Shown: positions 14,884 through 22,583 of the stretch, in pieces
Layout: each line of letters starts with the position of its first letter
Numbering within the stretch: the first letter of the stretch is position 1
Assembly: GCF_003463065.1 (NCBI RefSeq)
Contig: NZ_QSCM01000006.1
Location: 180,633-244,632 of the forward strand
Source: Blautia sp. OF03-15BH
GTDB lineage: Bacteria; Bacillota; Clostridia; Lachnospirales; Lachnospiraceae
Reading direction: 5' to 3'
Length of the DNA stretch: 64,000 bases
Program-made: the position numbers and the translations under genes
Notes under the pieces: model-generated
What the model was told of the DNA's origin: nothing
What the model saw: the letters and a program-made list of their open reading frames with translations, nothing else
The model's database searches: none

Positions 14884-17361
14884 ATGAAAAAAATCATAAT
14901 ACACATTCTGACGCTGGCAGTGGTCTTTGTGCTGGCAGTGGTCGGATTTTCCTGGTATCTGAACCAGGGAACCACAGATACGACAGAGGTCATGGCGGAG
15001 GCTTCTTTCCCGCTGGTATATATGAAAAACGGAGACAGTCTGCTGAACTGCCTGCATGGCTACACCAAAGAGATGGATGTGACAGCCATGCGGGATACGC
15101 TGACACCTCTGGAAAATGACCGGACGCTGAAGCTTCGCATCGATCCTTATAAGAATCAGATCAACGACATCAGTTATGAGGTCTTAAGTGCTGACGGTTC
15201 CCGGACACTGGAAAATACCAAGGTCAACAAGGCGGAGGAAGAGGACGGCTGCCTGAATGTGACGCTGAGTCTTCAGGACGACCTTCTCATCAATACGGAA
15301 TATGCGCTGAAGCTGAAGCTCACCGCCGGAAGTCAGGTGTTGTATTATTATACGAGGATCATCAATGAGGACGGGCTCCATACAGAGAGTTATCTGGATT
15401 TCACCATGGGCTTCTATGAAAGATGCCTGAACAAGAATGATCTGGAATCTATTTCCGCCTACATTGAGCCCAATGAAGAGGGAGATAATTCCACCTTTGC
15501 TTTTTCGAATATCCACTGTACCATGGATCAGCTGAGCTGGGGATCCTTGAGCCCGCAGGCGTATTACAAACCAACTCCGAGCCTGAAGGAGATCAATGAC
15601 AGCACGGCTACCATTGTGATGGACTATATGATCTCTGCCAAAAACGAGAACGATGAGACGGAGCTCTATGCGGTGTCCGAGTATTACCGGATGCTTTACA
15701 CGGAGGAACGGATCCGTCTGCTGGATTTCGAGCGGACAGTGAATGAGGTCTTCAATCCGGAAAACACCGGTGTCATCACGTCCTCCGGCATTGATCTCGG
15801 GATCGCCGGCAGGGATGTGGAATATCTGAGTGATCTCAAGAGTAACTGTGTGGCCTTTGTGCGTCAGGGAGCATTGTGGGAGTATCAGGCAGCCGGAAAC
15901 AAGATGGTAGAGGTCTTCAGTTTTCCGCAGGAAAACCGTTCTGACGCCAGAGATACCTACGATCAGAATGATATTCAGATCGTCAATATCGATGAGGCGG
16001 GAAACATGTATTTCCTGGTCTGCGGTTACATGAACCGGGGAGATCACGAAGGCGAATCCGGTGTGGCTGTTTATTACTTCAATGCCACAAATTCCAGTAT
16101 TACCGAGTGCCTCTTTGTGGAGGTGAAGCAGAATTATGAGCTTCTGAAAAAAGACGTGGAGGCGCTTAACTATATTTCCGCAGACAGAAATGACTTTTAT
16201 GTCTGCGTGGATGGCAGTGTTTACGGGATTGATATGACCACGCGCCAGACAGAGCTTCTGGTTTCCGGACTGAAGGAGGACTGCTATGGTTCCTCCGGAT
16301 CCGGCCGGTATTTTGCCTGGACAGAAGGAGAAGACGCTTATCACGCCTCTGTGCTTACGATCCTGGATCTGGATACCAGACAGAAGCAGACCATTTCCTG
16401 CGGGGATTCCGAACGTCTTCGCTTTCTTGGCTTTCTGGATGAGGCAGCCGTCTATGGCATTGCGGATGCTTCGGATATCCATACAGAGCATAAAGGCCGG
16501 GAATTTTTCCCGATGAAGGAACTGAAACTGGTCAACGGAAGCGGCGAAGTGGTAAAAGAATATACTGCCGGAAACAATTATGTGACCGATGCGGTCATCG
16601 AGGGAAAAATGATGACGATGACCAGAGTGGAGAAACAGGCGGACGGAAGCTTTGTGGATGCGGCAGAGGATCATATTGTCAGCAGCAGTGCCAATGAGAG
16701 CGGGCAGGCAGGGCTGACGACCAAAACCACGAGCCGGAAAGAGACCGAGACGATCCTGACTGTGGGAAGTTCCATTTCCACCAGTTCGCTGCCCAAGGTC
16801 ATCCGAAGCAGGGAAACCATTCAGGAGGGCAGCAGAAGCGTACAGCTTCCGGATGCGGGCGAGAGGCAGGAGCTTTACTATGTCTATGCAAAAGGAAAGC
16901 TTTACGATGTCTGTGCGGCGATCAGCACAGCGGTAGAGACAGCAGATGAAAATCTGGGTGTGGTGGTTGACGGCAACCTTCAGAACATCTGGGAGCGGGG
17001 AAATAAAGTGACCAAGACGACTCTGGATATCAGCACTTTCCCGGAAGTGATCCGCAAGGGTTCCATGGACGTATCCGCTATTGAGGAAGGAACCGGAAGG
17101 AAGGCACTGGATCTGAGCGGCTGTACACTGGATTCGGTCCTCTACTATGTCAGTGAGGGAACTCCTGTGCTGGCCAAGACTCCCGTGACGGAGCAGACCC
17201 CTCAGGGAATTGTCATTATCGCAGGCTATGATGAATACAATACGATCCTGATGAATCCTGGAGAGAACGAAACCTTCTATTATGGGATCAACGACAGTAC
17301 GGCTCTTTTTGAGGAAGCCGGCAATGTATTTATGACTTACTGGGATCCGATCTCCGATTAA
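14884..17361 (+). CDS. Large membrane-anchored extracellular protein of unknown function
   Basis: I do not recognise a family in this 825-residue protein. One N-terminal helix (about residues 4-24, IIHILTLAVVFVLAVVGFSW) anchors it, and the rest appears extracellular. The middle (about residues 300-560) has repeated beta-rich stretches such as LYDVCAAIS-, FYVCVDGSVYGID- and MYFLVCGYMN-like strands that could form a propeller, but this is a guess. There is no sortase signal, Cys lipobox or catalytic motif. It is coupled to the methyltransferase gene by a five-base gap and closes its operon with a strong terminator. Confidence 0.75.
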   Translation: MKKIIIHILTLAVVFVLAVVGFSWYLNQGTTDTTEVMAEASFPLVYMKNGDSLLNCLHGYTKEMDVTAMRDTLTPLENDRTLKLRIDPYKNQINDISYEVLSADGSRTLENTKVNKAEEEDGCLNVTLSLQDDLLINTEYALKLKLTAGSQVLYYYTRIINEDGLHTESYLDFTMGFYERCLNKNDLESISAYIEPNEEGDNSTFAFSNIHCTMDQLSWGSLSPQAYYKPTPSLKEINDSTATIVMDYMISAKNENDETELYAVSEYYRMLYTEERIRLLDFERTVNEVFNPENTGVITSSGIDLGIAGRDVEYLSDLKSNCVAFVRQGALWEYQAAGNKMVEVFSFPQENRSDARDTYDQNDIQIVNIDEAGNMYFLVCGYMNRGDHEGESGVAVYYFNATNSSITECLFVEVKQNYELLKKDVEALNYISADRNDFYVCVDGSVYGIDMTTRQTELLVSGLKEDCYGSSGSGRYFAWTEGEDAYHASVLTILDLDTRQKQTISCGDSERLRFLGFLDEAAVYGIADASDIHTEHKGREFFPMKELKLVNGSGEVVKEYTAGNNYVTDAVIEGKMMTMTRVEKQADGSFVDAAEDHIVSSSANESGQAGLTTKTTSRKETETILTVGSSISTSSLPKVIRSRETIQEGSRSVQLPDAGERQELYYVYAKGKLYDVCAAISTAVETADENLGVVVDGNLQNIWERGNKVTKTTLDISTFPEVIRKGSMDVSAIEEGTGRKALDLSGCTLDSVLYYVSEGTPVLAKTPVTEQTPQGIVIIAGYDEYNTILMNPGENETFYYGINDSTALFEEAGNVFMTYWDPISD

Positions 17362-17371
17362 AAAAAGAGAT

Positions 17372-17412
17372 ACCGGCGGCAGGCCAAAAAGCCTGCCCGC
17401 CGGTGTTTTTTT
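17372..17412 (+). terminator. Terminator after the methyltransferase operon
   Basis: ACCGGCGG-CAGGC pairs with GCCTG-CCCGCCGGT around an A-rich loop, followed by seven T. Confidence 0.88.
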
Positions 17413-17619
17413 GTGGTCAAAAGAGAAGAGCGGCTGTTTCCGGAGCAAAATATCCGGTGTTTCTCTCTGTGAAATAGTCAGAAAATAATGGGATTTTTTC
17501 TGATGTATGAAACAATGATTTTTCTGCAAAAAAACAGCGAAAAAAGGCGATTATGATAAATACACAAAACATTTGTTTCCGGAAAAACCTATGTAAACCA
17601 TGAAACTGGGGATAAAAAA

Positions 17620-17692
17620 TGTGGATAATGTGGATAACTTGGTGTATAAGTCTGCTTTTCCCACAAAAACGCAAGAATGAAAATGTGGATAA
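17620..17692. promoter_or_regulatory. Cluster of DnaA-box-like sites
   Basis: Three perfect copies of TGTGGATAA (complement TTATCCACA, the DnaA-box consensus) lie at 17620-17628, 17629-17637 and 17684-17692, all in the same orientation. A one-mismatch copy, GGTGTATAA, sits at 17641-17649. The first two abut. The gene-free stretch 17413-17882 is otherwise AT-rich. No replication gene is nearby, so this is more likely a DnaA-binding cluster outside the origin than oriC itself. Confidence 0.5.
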
Positions 17693-17882
17693 CTTTGTTC
17701 GAACAGATGTTTTGAAAAGGATTTCAAACGTGGAAAACCGGGAAAAGTTGTGCATTTTGTCAAAGGAGTGCCCCGTACGGAAAAAGGAAGTAGAAAATCA
17801 CATAAAAATAATTCACTTTTTTAATGGAAATTGACAGAAAATAGATCAATTCCAGGACAGACGCGTCTTTCAGGATCATGAC

Positions 17883-17925
17883 AAAAAAAACGAACCAGCC
17901 ATTAAATGAACTGGTTCGTTTTTTC
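17883..17925 (-). terminator. Terminator of the clpB operon, overlapping the end of the DUF4250 gene
   Basis: AACGAACCAG and CTGGTTCGTT form a 10-bp stem with A- and T-runs on both sides, so it could work in either direction. The right arm on the plus strand encodes the last residues (KTNQF) of the DUF4250 protein on the minus strand, and its stop codon lies in the loop. Confidence 0.85.
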
Positions 17926-18075
17926 GTCATAATGATAGTCAATGCTGTCAAGCGTCGCGATCAGGGAATCCTTACGGATTCCCCGAAGGGAACACAACGC
18001 ATCCAGGGAATCAAAATAGTCCCGAAGCTGTGTATTTACATAGCTCAACAGAATGACAGGATCCTTTGGAATCAT
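17902..18075 (-). CDS. DUF4250-family small protein
   Basis: The 57-residue soluble protein starts at 18075, where its ATG overlaps the clpB stop as ATGA, implying translational coupling. The sequence begins MIPKDPVILLSYVNTQLRD and ends YDEKTNQFI; both ends agree with the DUF4250 family as I know it (KDPxxLLSxVNxKLRD and the final NQF). No function is known for the family. Its gene was easy to miss because its 3' end is folded into the terminator. Confidence 0.85.
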   Translation of the reverse strand: MIPKDPVILLSYVNTQLRDYFDSLDALCSLRGIRKDSLIATLDSIDYHYDEKTNQFI

Positions 18076-20660
18076 CCGGCTTTCCTTTCTGCTTTCAGAG
18101 TTCCGTCCTTTAATGTGAGGAGAATGGTGTCTCCCTCATGGATCTCACCGCTTAAGATTTCACGGGCTGCAAGAGTCTCCACATGTTTCTGGAGGAACCG
18201 TTTTAAAGGCCTTGCACCATAGACAGGGTCGTAGCCGCCTTCTATGATATAGTCTTTTGCTTCCGGTGTCAACTCCAGAGAAATCTCCCGGTCGGCAAGC
18301 CGTTTGTTCAGGTCTGCCATCATCAGATCTACGATGTGGCCGATGTTGCCCTTGGTCAGCGGCTTGAACATGATAATCTCATCCAGACGGTTCAGAAACT
18401 CCGGACGGAAGTGACCGCGGAGGTCATTCATGACCAGATTGGAAGCTTCTTCTTTGATGGAACCATCCTCGGAGATACCATCCAGCAGGTAGGAAGAACC
18501 GATGTTGGATGTCATGATGAGGATCGTGTTCTTAAAATCTACGGTCCGTCCCTGGGAATCGGTGATACGACCGTCATCCAGTACCTGAAGGAGCACGTTG
18601 AAAACGTCCGGATGGGCTTTTTCGATCTCATCGAAAAGAACAACGGAGTACGGTTTCCGGCGCACGGCCTCGGTCAGCTGACCGCCTTCCTCATATCCAA
18701 CGTATCCTGGAGGAGCTCCGATCAGACGGGACACGGAATATTTCTCCATGTACTCACTCATATCGATACGTACCATGTTGTTTTCGTCGTCAAAAAGGCT
18801 CTGTGCCAGGGCTTTGGCAAGCTCGGTCTTACCGACACCGGTGGGGCCGAGAAACAGGAAGGAACCAATGGGCTTGGTCGGATCCTTGATGCCTGCTTTG
18901 GAACGGATGATGGCATCTGTTACCTTCTGGACACCGTCGTCCTGACCGATGACCCGTTTGTGGAGTTCTTCGTCCAGATGAAGGATCTTGCTTCGTTCTC
19001 CCTCTGTCAGTTTGGCAATGGGGATGCCGGTCCAGCGGGAAACGATACGGGCAATCTCATCATCGGTGACACTTTCGTGTACCAGGGAGAGATCCTCGTT
19101 TTTCACCTTTTCCTCCTCGATGGAAAGCTGCTGCTGAAGCTTGGGCAGTTCACCGTATTGCAGTTCAGCGGCTTTGTTTAGATCGTAATTCTGTTTTGCT
19201 TTTTCGATCTGTTTGTTCATGTCCTCGATCTGCTCACGCAGTCTGGAAAGATTTTCAACAGAATGTTTTTCATTGTCCCACTGGGCTTTTTTCGTATTGA
19301 ACTCATCGCGGAGCTCTGCCAACTCTTTCTGAAGGTCAGCGAGACGCTCCTGGCTCAGGCTGTCAGTCTCTTTTTTCAGTGCGGCTTCCTCGATCTCCAT
19401 CTGCATGACACGGCGGCGGAGCTCATCCAGCTCGGTAGGCATGGAATCCAGCTCGGTTTTGATCAGAGCACAGGCCTCATCCACCAGGTCAATGGCTTTA
19501 TCCGGAAGAAAACGATCAGAGATGTAACGGTTGGAAAGAGTGGCAGCTGCCACCAGAGCACTGTCGGTGATCTTTACACCATGGAAAACCTCATACCGCT
19601 CTTTCAGTCCACGCAGGATGGAAATGGTATCTTCCACGCTCGGCTCATTGACCATAACAGGCTGGAAACGCCGTTCCAGAGCGGCATCTTTCTCGATGTA
19701 CTCCCGGTATTCATCCAGAGTAGTAGCACCGATACAGTGGAGTTCCCCACGGGCCAGCATAGGTTTCAGCATATTGCCTGCATCCATGGCACCGTCGGTC
19801 TTTCCGGCTCCGACGATCAGATGCAGCTCATCGATAAAGAGGATGATCTTGCCGTCGCTCTTTTTGACTTCTTCCAGAACGGCTTTCAGACGTTCTTCAA
19901 ACTCACCTCTGTATTTGGCACCGGCTACCAGAGCACCCATATCCAGGGCAAAGATGGTCTTGTCCTTCAGCGTGTCCGGAACGTCACCGCGGACGATACG
20001 CTGTGCCAGACCCTCAACGGCTGCCGTTTTACCAACACCGGGTTCACCGATGAGGACCGGATTGTTTTTGGTCTTACGGGAGAGGATACGGATCACGTTA
20101 CGGATTTCTGTATCACGGCCGATGACCGGATCCAGCTTCTGGTTTTTGGCTTTTTCCACCAGATCTTCGCCGTATTTGGTGAGAGTGTCATACGTAACCT
20201 CCGGGTTATCACTGGTCACGCGCTGATTGCCGCGGACAGTGGAGAGAGCCTGAAGAAAACGATCTCTCGTAATGCCGTAGTCCCGGAACAGGTCACGGAT
20301 GCCGGCATTCGGATAACGGAGCAGGGAAAGGAAGAGGTGCTCCACGGAGACGTATTCATCTCCCATGGCCTTGGCCTCATCCTCGGCGCTCACCAGTACA
20401 CGGTTCAGGTCTTTACCGATGTAGACCTGCCCGCCGGAAACCTTCGGCCGTTTATTCAGTGCATCGATAAGAGAGCGCTGGAATTCGTCCTTGTTGATCT
20501 CCATTTTTTCAATCAGTTTCAGGATCAGGCTGTCCTCCTGGTTCAGAAGACAGTAGAGAAGATGTTCCTCTTCGATCTCCTGGTTTCCGTATTCATATGC
20601 GATTTTTTCCAAGTCATTGACGGCCTGGATGGATTTTTGTGTAAATTTATTAATATTCAT
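18072..20660 (-). CDS. clpB: ClpB disaggregase (Hsp100)
   Basis: The 862-residue hexameric ATPase rescues aggregated proteins together with DnaK. In order it has an N-terminal Clp-N repeat domain (1-145), AAA1 with Walker A GEPGVGKT near residue 205 and ILFIDELHLIVGAG, and a middle coiled-coil domain (about 410-525, rich in Glu/Lys/Gln; this distinguishes ClpB from ClpC and ClpA). AAA2 follows with GPTGVGKT near 605 and VVLFDEIEKAHPDVF, then the small C-terminal domain. Length matches the family. AGGAGG precedes the ATG. It is the first gene of an operon with the DUF4250 protein. Confidence 0.97.
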   Translation of the reverse strand: MNINKFTQKSIQAVNDLEKIAYEYGNQEIEEEHLLYCLLNQEDSLILKLIEKMEINKDEFQRSLIDALNKRPKVSGGQVYIGKDLNRVLVSAEDEAKAMGDEYVSVEHLFLSLLRYPNAGIRDLFRDYGITRDRFLQALSTVRGNQRVTSDNPEVTYDTLTKYGEDLVEKAKNQKLDPVIGRDTEIRNVIRILSRKTKNNPVLIGEPGVGKTAAVEGLAQRIVRGDVPDTLKDKTIFALDMGALVAGAKYRGEFEERLKAVLEEVKKSDGKIILFIDELHLIVGAGKTDGAMDAGNMLKPMLARGELHCIGATTLDEYREYIEKDAALERRFQPVMVNEPSVEDTISILRGLKERYEVFHGVKITDSALVAAATLSNRYISDRFLPDKAIDLVDEACALIKTELDSMPTELDELRRRVMQMEIEEAALKKETDSLSQERLADLQKELAELRDEFNTKKAQWDNEKHSVENLSRLREQIEDMNKQIEKAKQNYDLNKAAELQYGELPKLQQQLSIEEEKVKNEDLSLVHESVTDDEIARIVSRWTGIPIAKLTEGERSKILHLDEELHKRVIGQDDGVQKVTDAIIRSKAGIKDPTKPIGSFLFLGPTGVGKTELAKALAQSLFDDENNMVRIDMSEYMEKYSVSRLIGAPPGYVGYEEGGQLTEAVRRKPYSVVLFDEIEKAHPDVFNVLLQVLDDGRITDSQGRTVDFKNTILIMTSNIGSSYLLDGISEDGSIKEEASNLVMNDLRGHFRPEFLNRLDEIIMFKPLTKGNIGHIVDLMMADLNKRLADREISLELTPEAKDYIIEGGYDPVYGARPLKRFLQKHVETLAAREILSGEIHEGDTILLTLKDGTLKAERKAG

Positions 20661-20724
20661 AAGTCCTGCCTCCTTTTGGTATAGTAGGATATGTTGAAAA
20701 CTGCTTCAGAACGCTGAGAGTGCT

Positions 20725-20765
20725 AGGTTCAAAGGCTCTTGTGCAAGTGCGAAAGCCTGGAACCT
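20725..20765 (-). promoter_or_regulatory. Nested hairpin and CIRCE half-site in the clpB leader
   Basis: AGGTTC/GAACCT, AGGCT/AGCCT and CTTG/CAAG stack into one long hairpin in the clpB leader RNA. GAGTGCTAG (20718-20726) overlaps its edge and matches one half of the HrcA operator CIRCE (GAGTGCTAA), but the other half is missing. A full CtsR site was not found. Confidence 0.45.
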
Positions 20766-20791
20766 GACATCGTCACATTTGTTCTATAACT

Positions 20792-20819
20792 ACTATAACA
20801 TAAAAAAAGAAAAATGCAA
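20792..20819 (-). promoter_or_regulatory. Promoter of clpB
   Basis: On the minus strand TTGCAT (20819-20814), 16 bases and TATAGT (20797-20792) predict transcription starting near 20785, giving a leader of about 125 bases. Confidence 0.5.
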
Positions 20820-20828
20820 GTGTTTTTT

Positions 20829-20873
20829 TAAAAAAATTCCCTGCCTATTGTTTTCACAATAAAAGCAGGGAAT
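20829..20873 (-). terminator. Terminator after the M42 aminopeptidase gene
   Basis: ATTCCCTGC (20836-20844) and GCAGGGAAT (20865-20873) form the stem, and on the minus strand a T-run follows. It lies between the peptidase stop and the clpB promoter. Confidence 0.82.
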
Positions 20874-20883
20874 CTGTGCCTGT

Positions 20884-21975
20884 TTAAAAGGAGCGGATGA
20901 TGTCGGCTGTCATAGAGCGGACAACCTCGGTTGCCAGCTGTACGGTCGCCTCAAAGTCATAATAGGAAGTGATACCGTAATGAGAATGGATATAACGAAC
21001 AGGAACACCGACAACGATAACCGGAATGCCGTCGAGCGCGGTGTTGATGATCGCACCGTTGTTTCCGCCGCCTTCGCGGACAGAAGACTGTACAGCCAGA
21101 CCTTTTTCTTCTGCAAGATCCAGTACATAGCGCTGATATCTCGGAGAGCAGACGATGGATTTATCCATGAAACGGAGCATGGGGCCTTTTCTGAGTGCGG
21201 TCTGGATCGCATACGGTTCGGTAAAGGTGTCATCTGCCGGGCAGCCCTCAAAGCACAGGGCGATCTGCGGTGCAACCTTTCCGACGGCCGCTTTGACGCC
21301 TCTTTCTCCAAGTTCCTCCTGTGTGGACAATACGCCGACCAGATCGACATTCAGATCCTCTGCTGAAAGACGGCGCATCGTTTCCAGAAGTGCCGCACAG
21401 CCGATCCGGCAGTCAAAGCCTTTTCCGATCATCACATCATGGGCTTCATCGTAGGAAAAATGAACATCGGAAATAATGGGTTCTCCGATGCGGATTCCAA
21501 AGTTTTCTACAGCATCTTCCTTGCTGACCGCACCAATATCGATCACCAGGGACTGGATCGAAGTGCTTCCTGCATGCTGGCGTTCTTCCGGTGTCATAAA
21601 ATGAGGCGGTTTTGCAGCGATAACACCGGGAATAAATTCTCCGTGTCTGTTGCGTACAAGTACCTTTGATGCCGGAAGAGAATTGTCACTCCAGCTTCCG
21701 AGTGAAACAAAACGAAGGGTTCCGTTTGGCTTGATGGAATGAACCATCAGTCCTACCTCATCGCTGTGGGCATCGAGCATAAAAACAGGTTTGTCGCCTG
21801 TGTTGTTCTTTGCATGCAGATAAAGATTGCGCAGGCAGTCCTCACTGGCATCGGCAAAATCTGCGCTGTACTTTCTTGCGACTGCTACGGCTTCATCTTC
21901 AAATCCGGATGGTGCTTTTGCATCTGACAATTCCTGAATCATCTTTACTGCATTTGGGTTTGGCTTGATCTCCAT
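20884..21975 (-). CDS. M42-family metallo-aminopeptidase
   Basis: The 363-residue cytoplasmic peptidase of the PepA/FrvX/TET group forms large self-compartmentalised complexes that trim peptides. The two-metal site is visible: His and Asp in LDAHSDEVG, Asp in KGFDCRIGCAAL, the Glu pair in STQEELGERG, and the late His in VPVRYIHSHYG. The N-terminal part carries the usual SGFEDE substrate-end motif. Length fits the family (about 340-365). It is a single-gene unit with its own terminator. Confidence 0.92.
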   Translation of the reverse strand: MEIKPNPNAVKMIQELSDAKAPSGFEDEAVAVARKYSADFADASEDCLRNLYLHAKNNTGDKPVFMLDAHSDEVGLMVHSIKPNGTLRFVSLGSWSDNSLPASKVLVRNRHGEFIPGVIAAKPPHFMTPEERQHAGSTSIQSLVIDIGAVSKEDAVENFGIRIGEPIISDVHFSYDEAHDVMIGKGFDCRIGCAALLETMRRLSAEDLNVDLVGVLSTQEELGERGVKAAVGKVAPQIALCFEGCPADDTFTEPYAIQTALRKGPMLRFMDKSIVCSPRYQRYVLDLAEEKGLAVQSSVREGGGNNGAIINTALDGIPVIVVGVPVRYIHSHYGITSYYDFEATVQLATEVVRSMTADIIRSF

Positions 21976-22161
21976 ATCTTTTATCCCTCTTTCAAGTTTT
22001 TCTTTTCACTATCATAGCATTTTTGTAATGGAAAAGCCAGAGGGGAGTAAAGGTTTTAGTATAACCAGAAAGTAAAAGAAATCCTCCTGAGATGGAGCCG
22101 ATGACAAAAATGCGGATAGAGATCGAGTCTTCTACACCATCAGCGATCAGAAATCTTTCCC

Positions 22162-22190
22162 TTGACAACCCCAACCGCCTGTGATAGCCT
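22162..22190 (+). promoter_or_regulatory. Promoter of the metG T-box leader
   Basis: TTGACA (22162-22167), 17 bases and a weak TAGCCT (22185-22190) precede the leader RNA, which would start near 22197. Confidence 0.5.
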
Positions 22191-22198
22191 AAAATCTA

Positions 22199-22472
22199 GG
22201 TAAAACGCAGAGATGAAGAGAGTAACCCATAAGAAATATCACAGAGAGGCCTGTTTGCTGAGAGGGGCTATAGGGACGATGGGTGAAGATGGCTTCTGAG
22301 CGGCACGGGTGAGCTTTCATGGGACGGCAAGCCGGTGACAGGACCGCCTGTTACAGCGGAAGGGTGTGAAGAGCACCCAATGAGGTCTCCTTTGTGAGAA
22401 GGAGATGAAGTGAAGTGGTAACGCGGTTTTATGCCGCCTTCTCTGGGAGATCCCCGGGAAGGCGGTTTTTTT
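22199..22472 (+). promoter_or_regulatory. T-box riboswitch with methionine specifier, upstream of metG
   Basis: The leader shows stem I with AGTA (22221-22224) next to helix ACCCAT/ATGGGT (22225-22230, 22279-22284). Then come GAAG and the specifier ATG (22289-22291) followed by a purine, so the decoded tRNA is tRNA-Met. The T-box core AAGTGGTAACGCGG (22413-22426) differs from the textbook AGGGTGGNACCGCGG but keeps TGGT, which pairs with a tRNA ending in ACCA. A terminator hairpin (CCGCCTT/AAGGCGG, 22434-22465, then seven T) ends the leader. Uncharged tRNA-Met should favour the antiterminator and switch on metG. Confidence 0.88.
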
Positions 22473-22583
22473 CGCGGGAAGCAATTGATGCAGGGCATTC
22501 GGACAGCCAGGACAGATACGCTGATGTGGTATGCTGCGCCTGTCTGGAATCGTCTCTGCGGAATTAAAAAGGAGGAACTACAC

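Noticed and set aside
15184..17529. Very long minus-strand open frame (about 780 codons) opposite the anchored protein
   Set aside because: No ribosome site, no recognisable motif, and it covers the plus-strand terminator. The plus-strand gene has a signal anchor and operon context.
17620..17692. Chromosomal origin oriC
   Set aside because: No dnaA, dnaN, recF, gyrB or rpmH nearby, so the DnaA boxes alone do not support an origin.
17619..17834. Plus-strand 71-codon frame in the DnaA-box region
   Set aside because: Its first residues come from the repeated GTGGATAA words, and no ribosome site precedes it.
20718..20726. Complete CIRCE operator for HrcA
   Set aside because: Only one 9-base arm is present; the partner arm at the usual spacing is missing.
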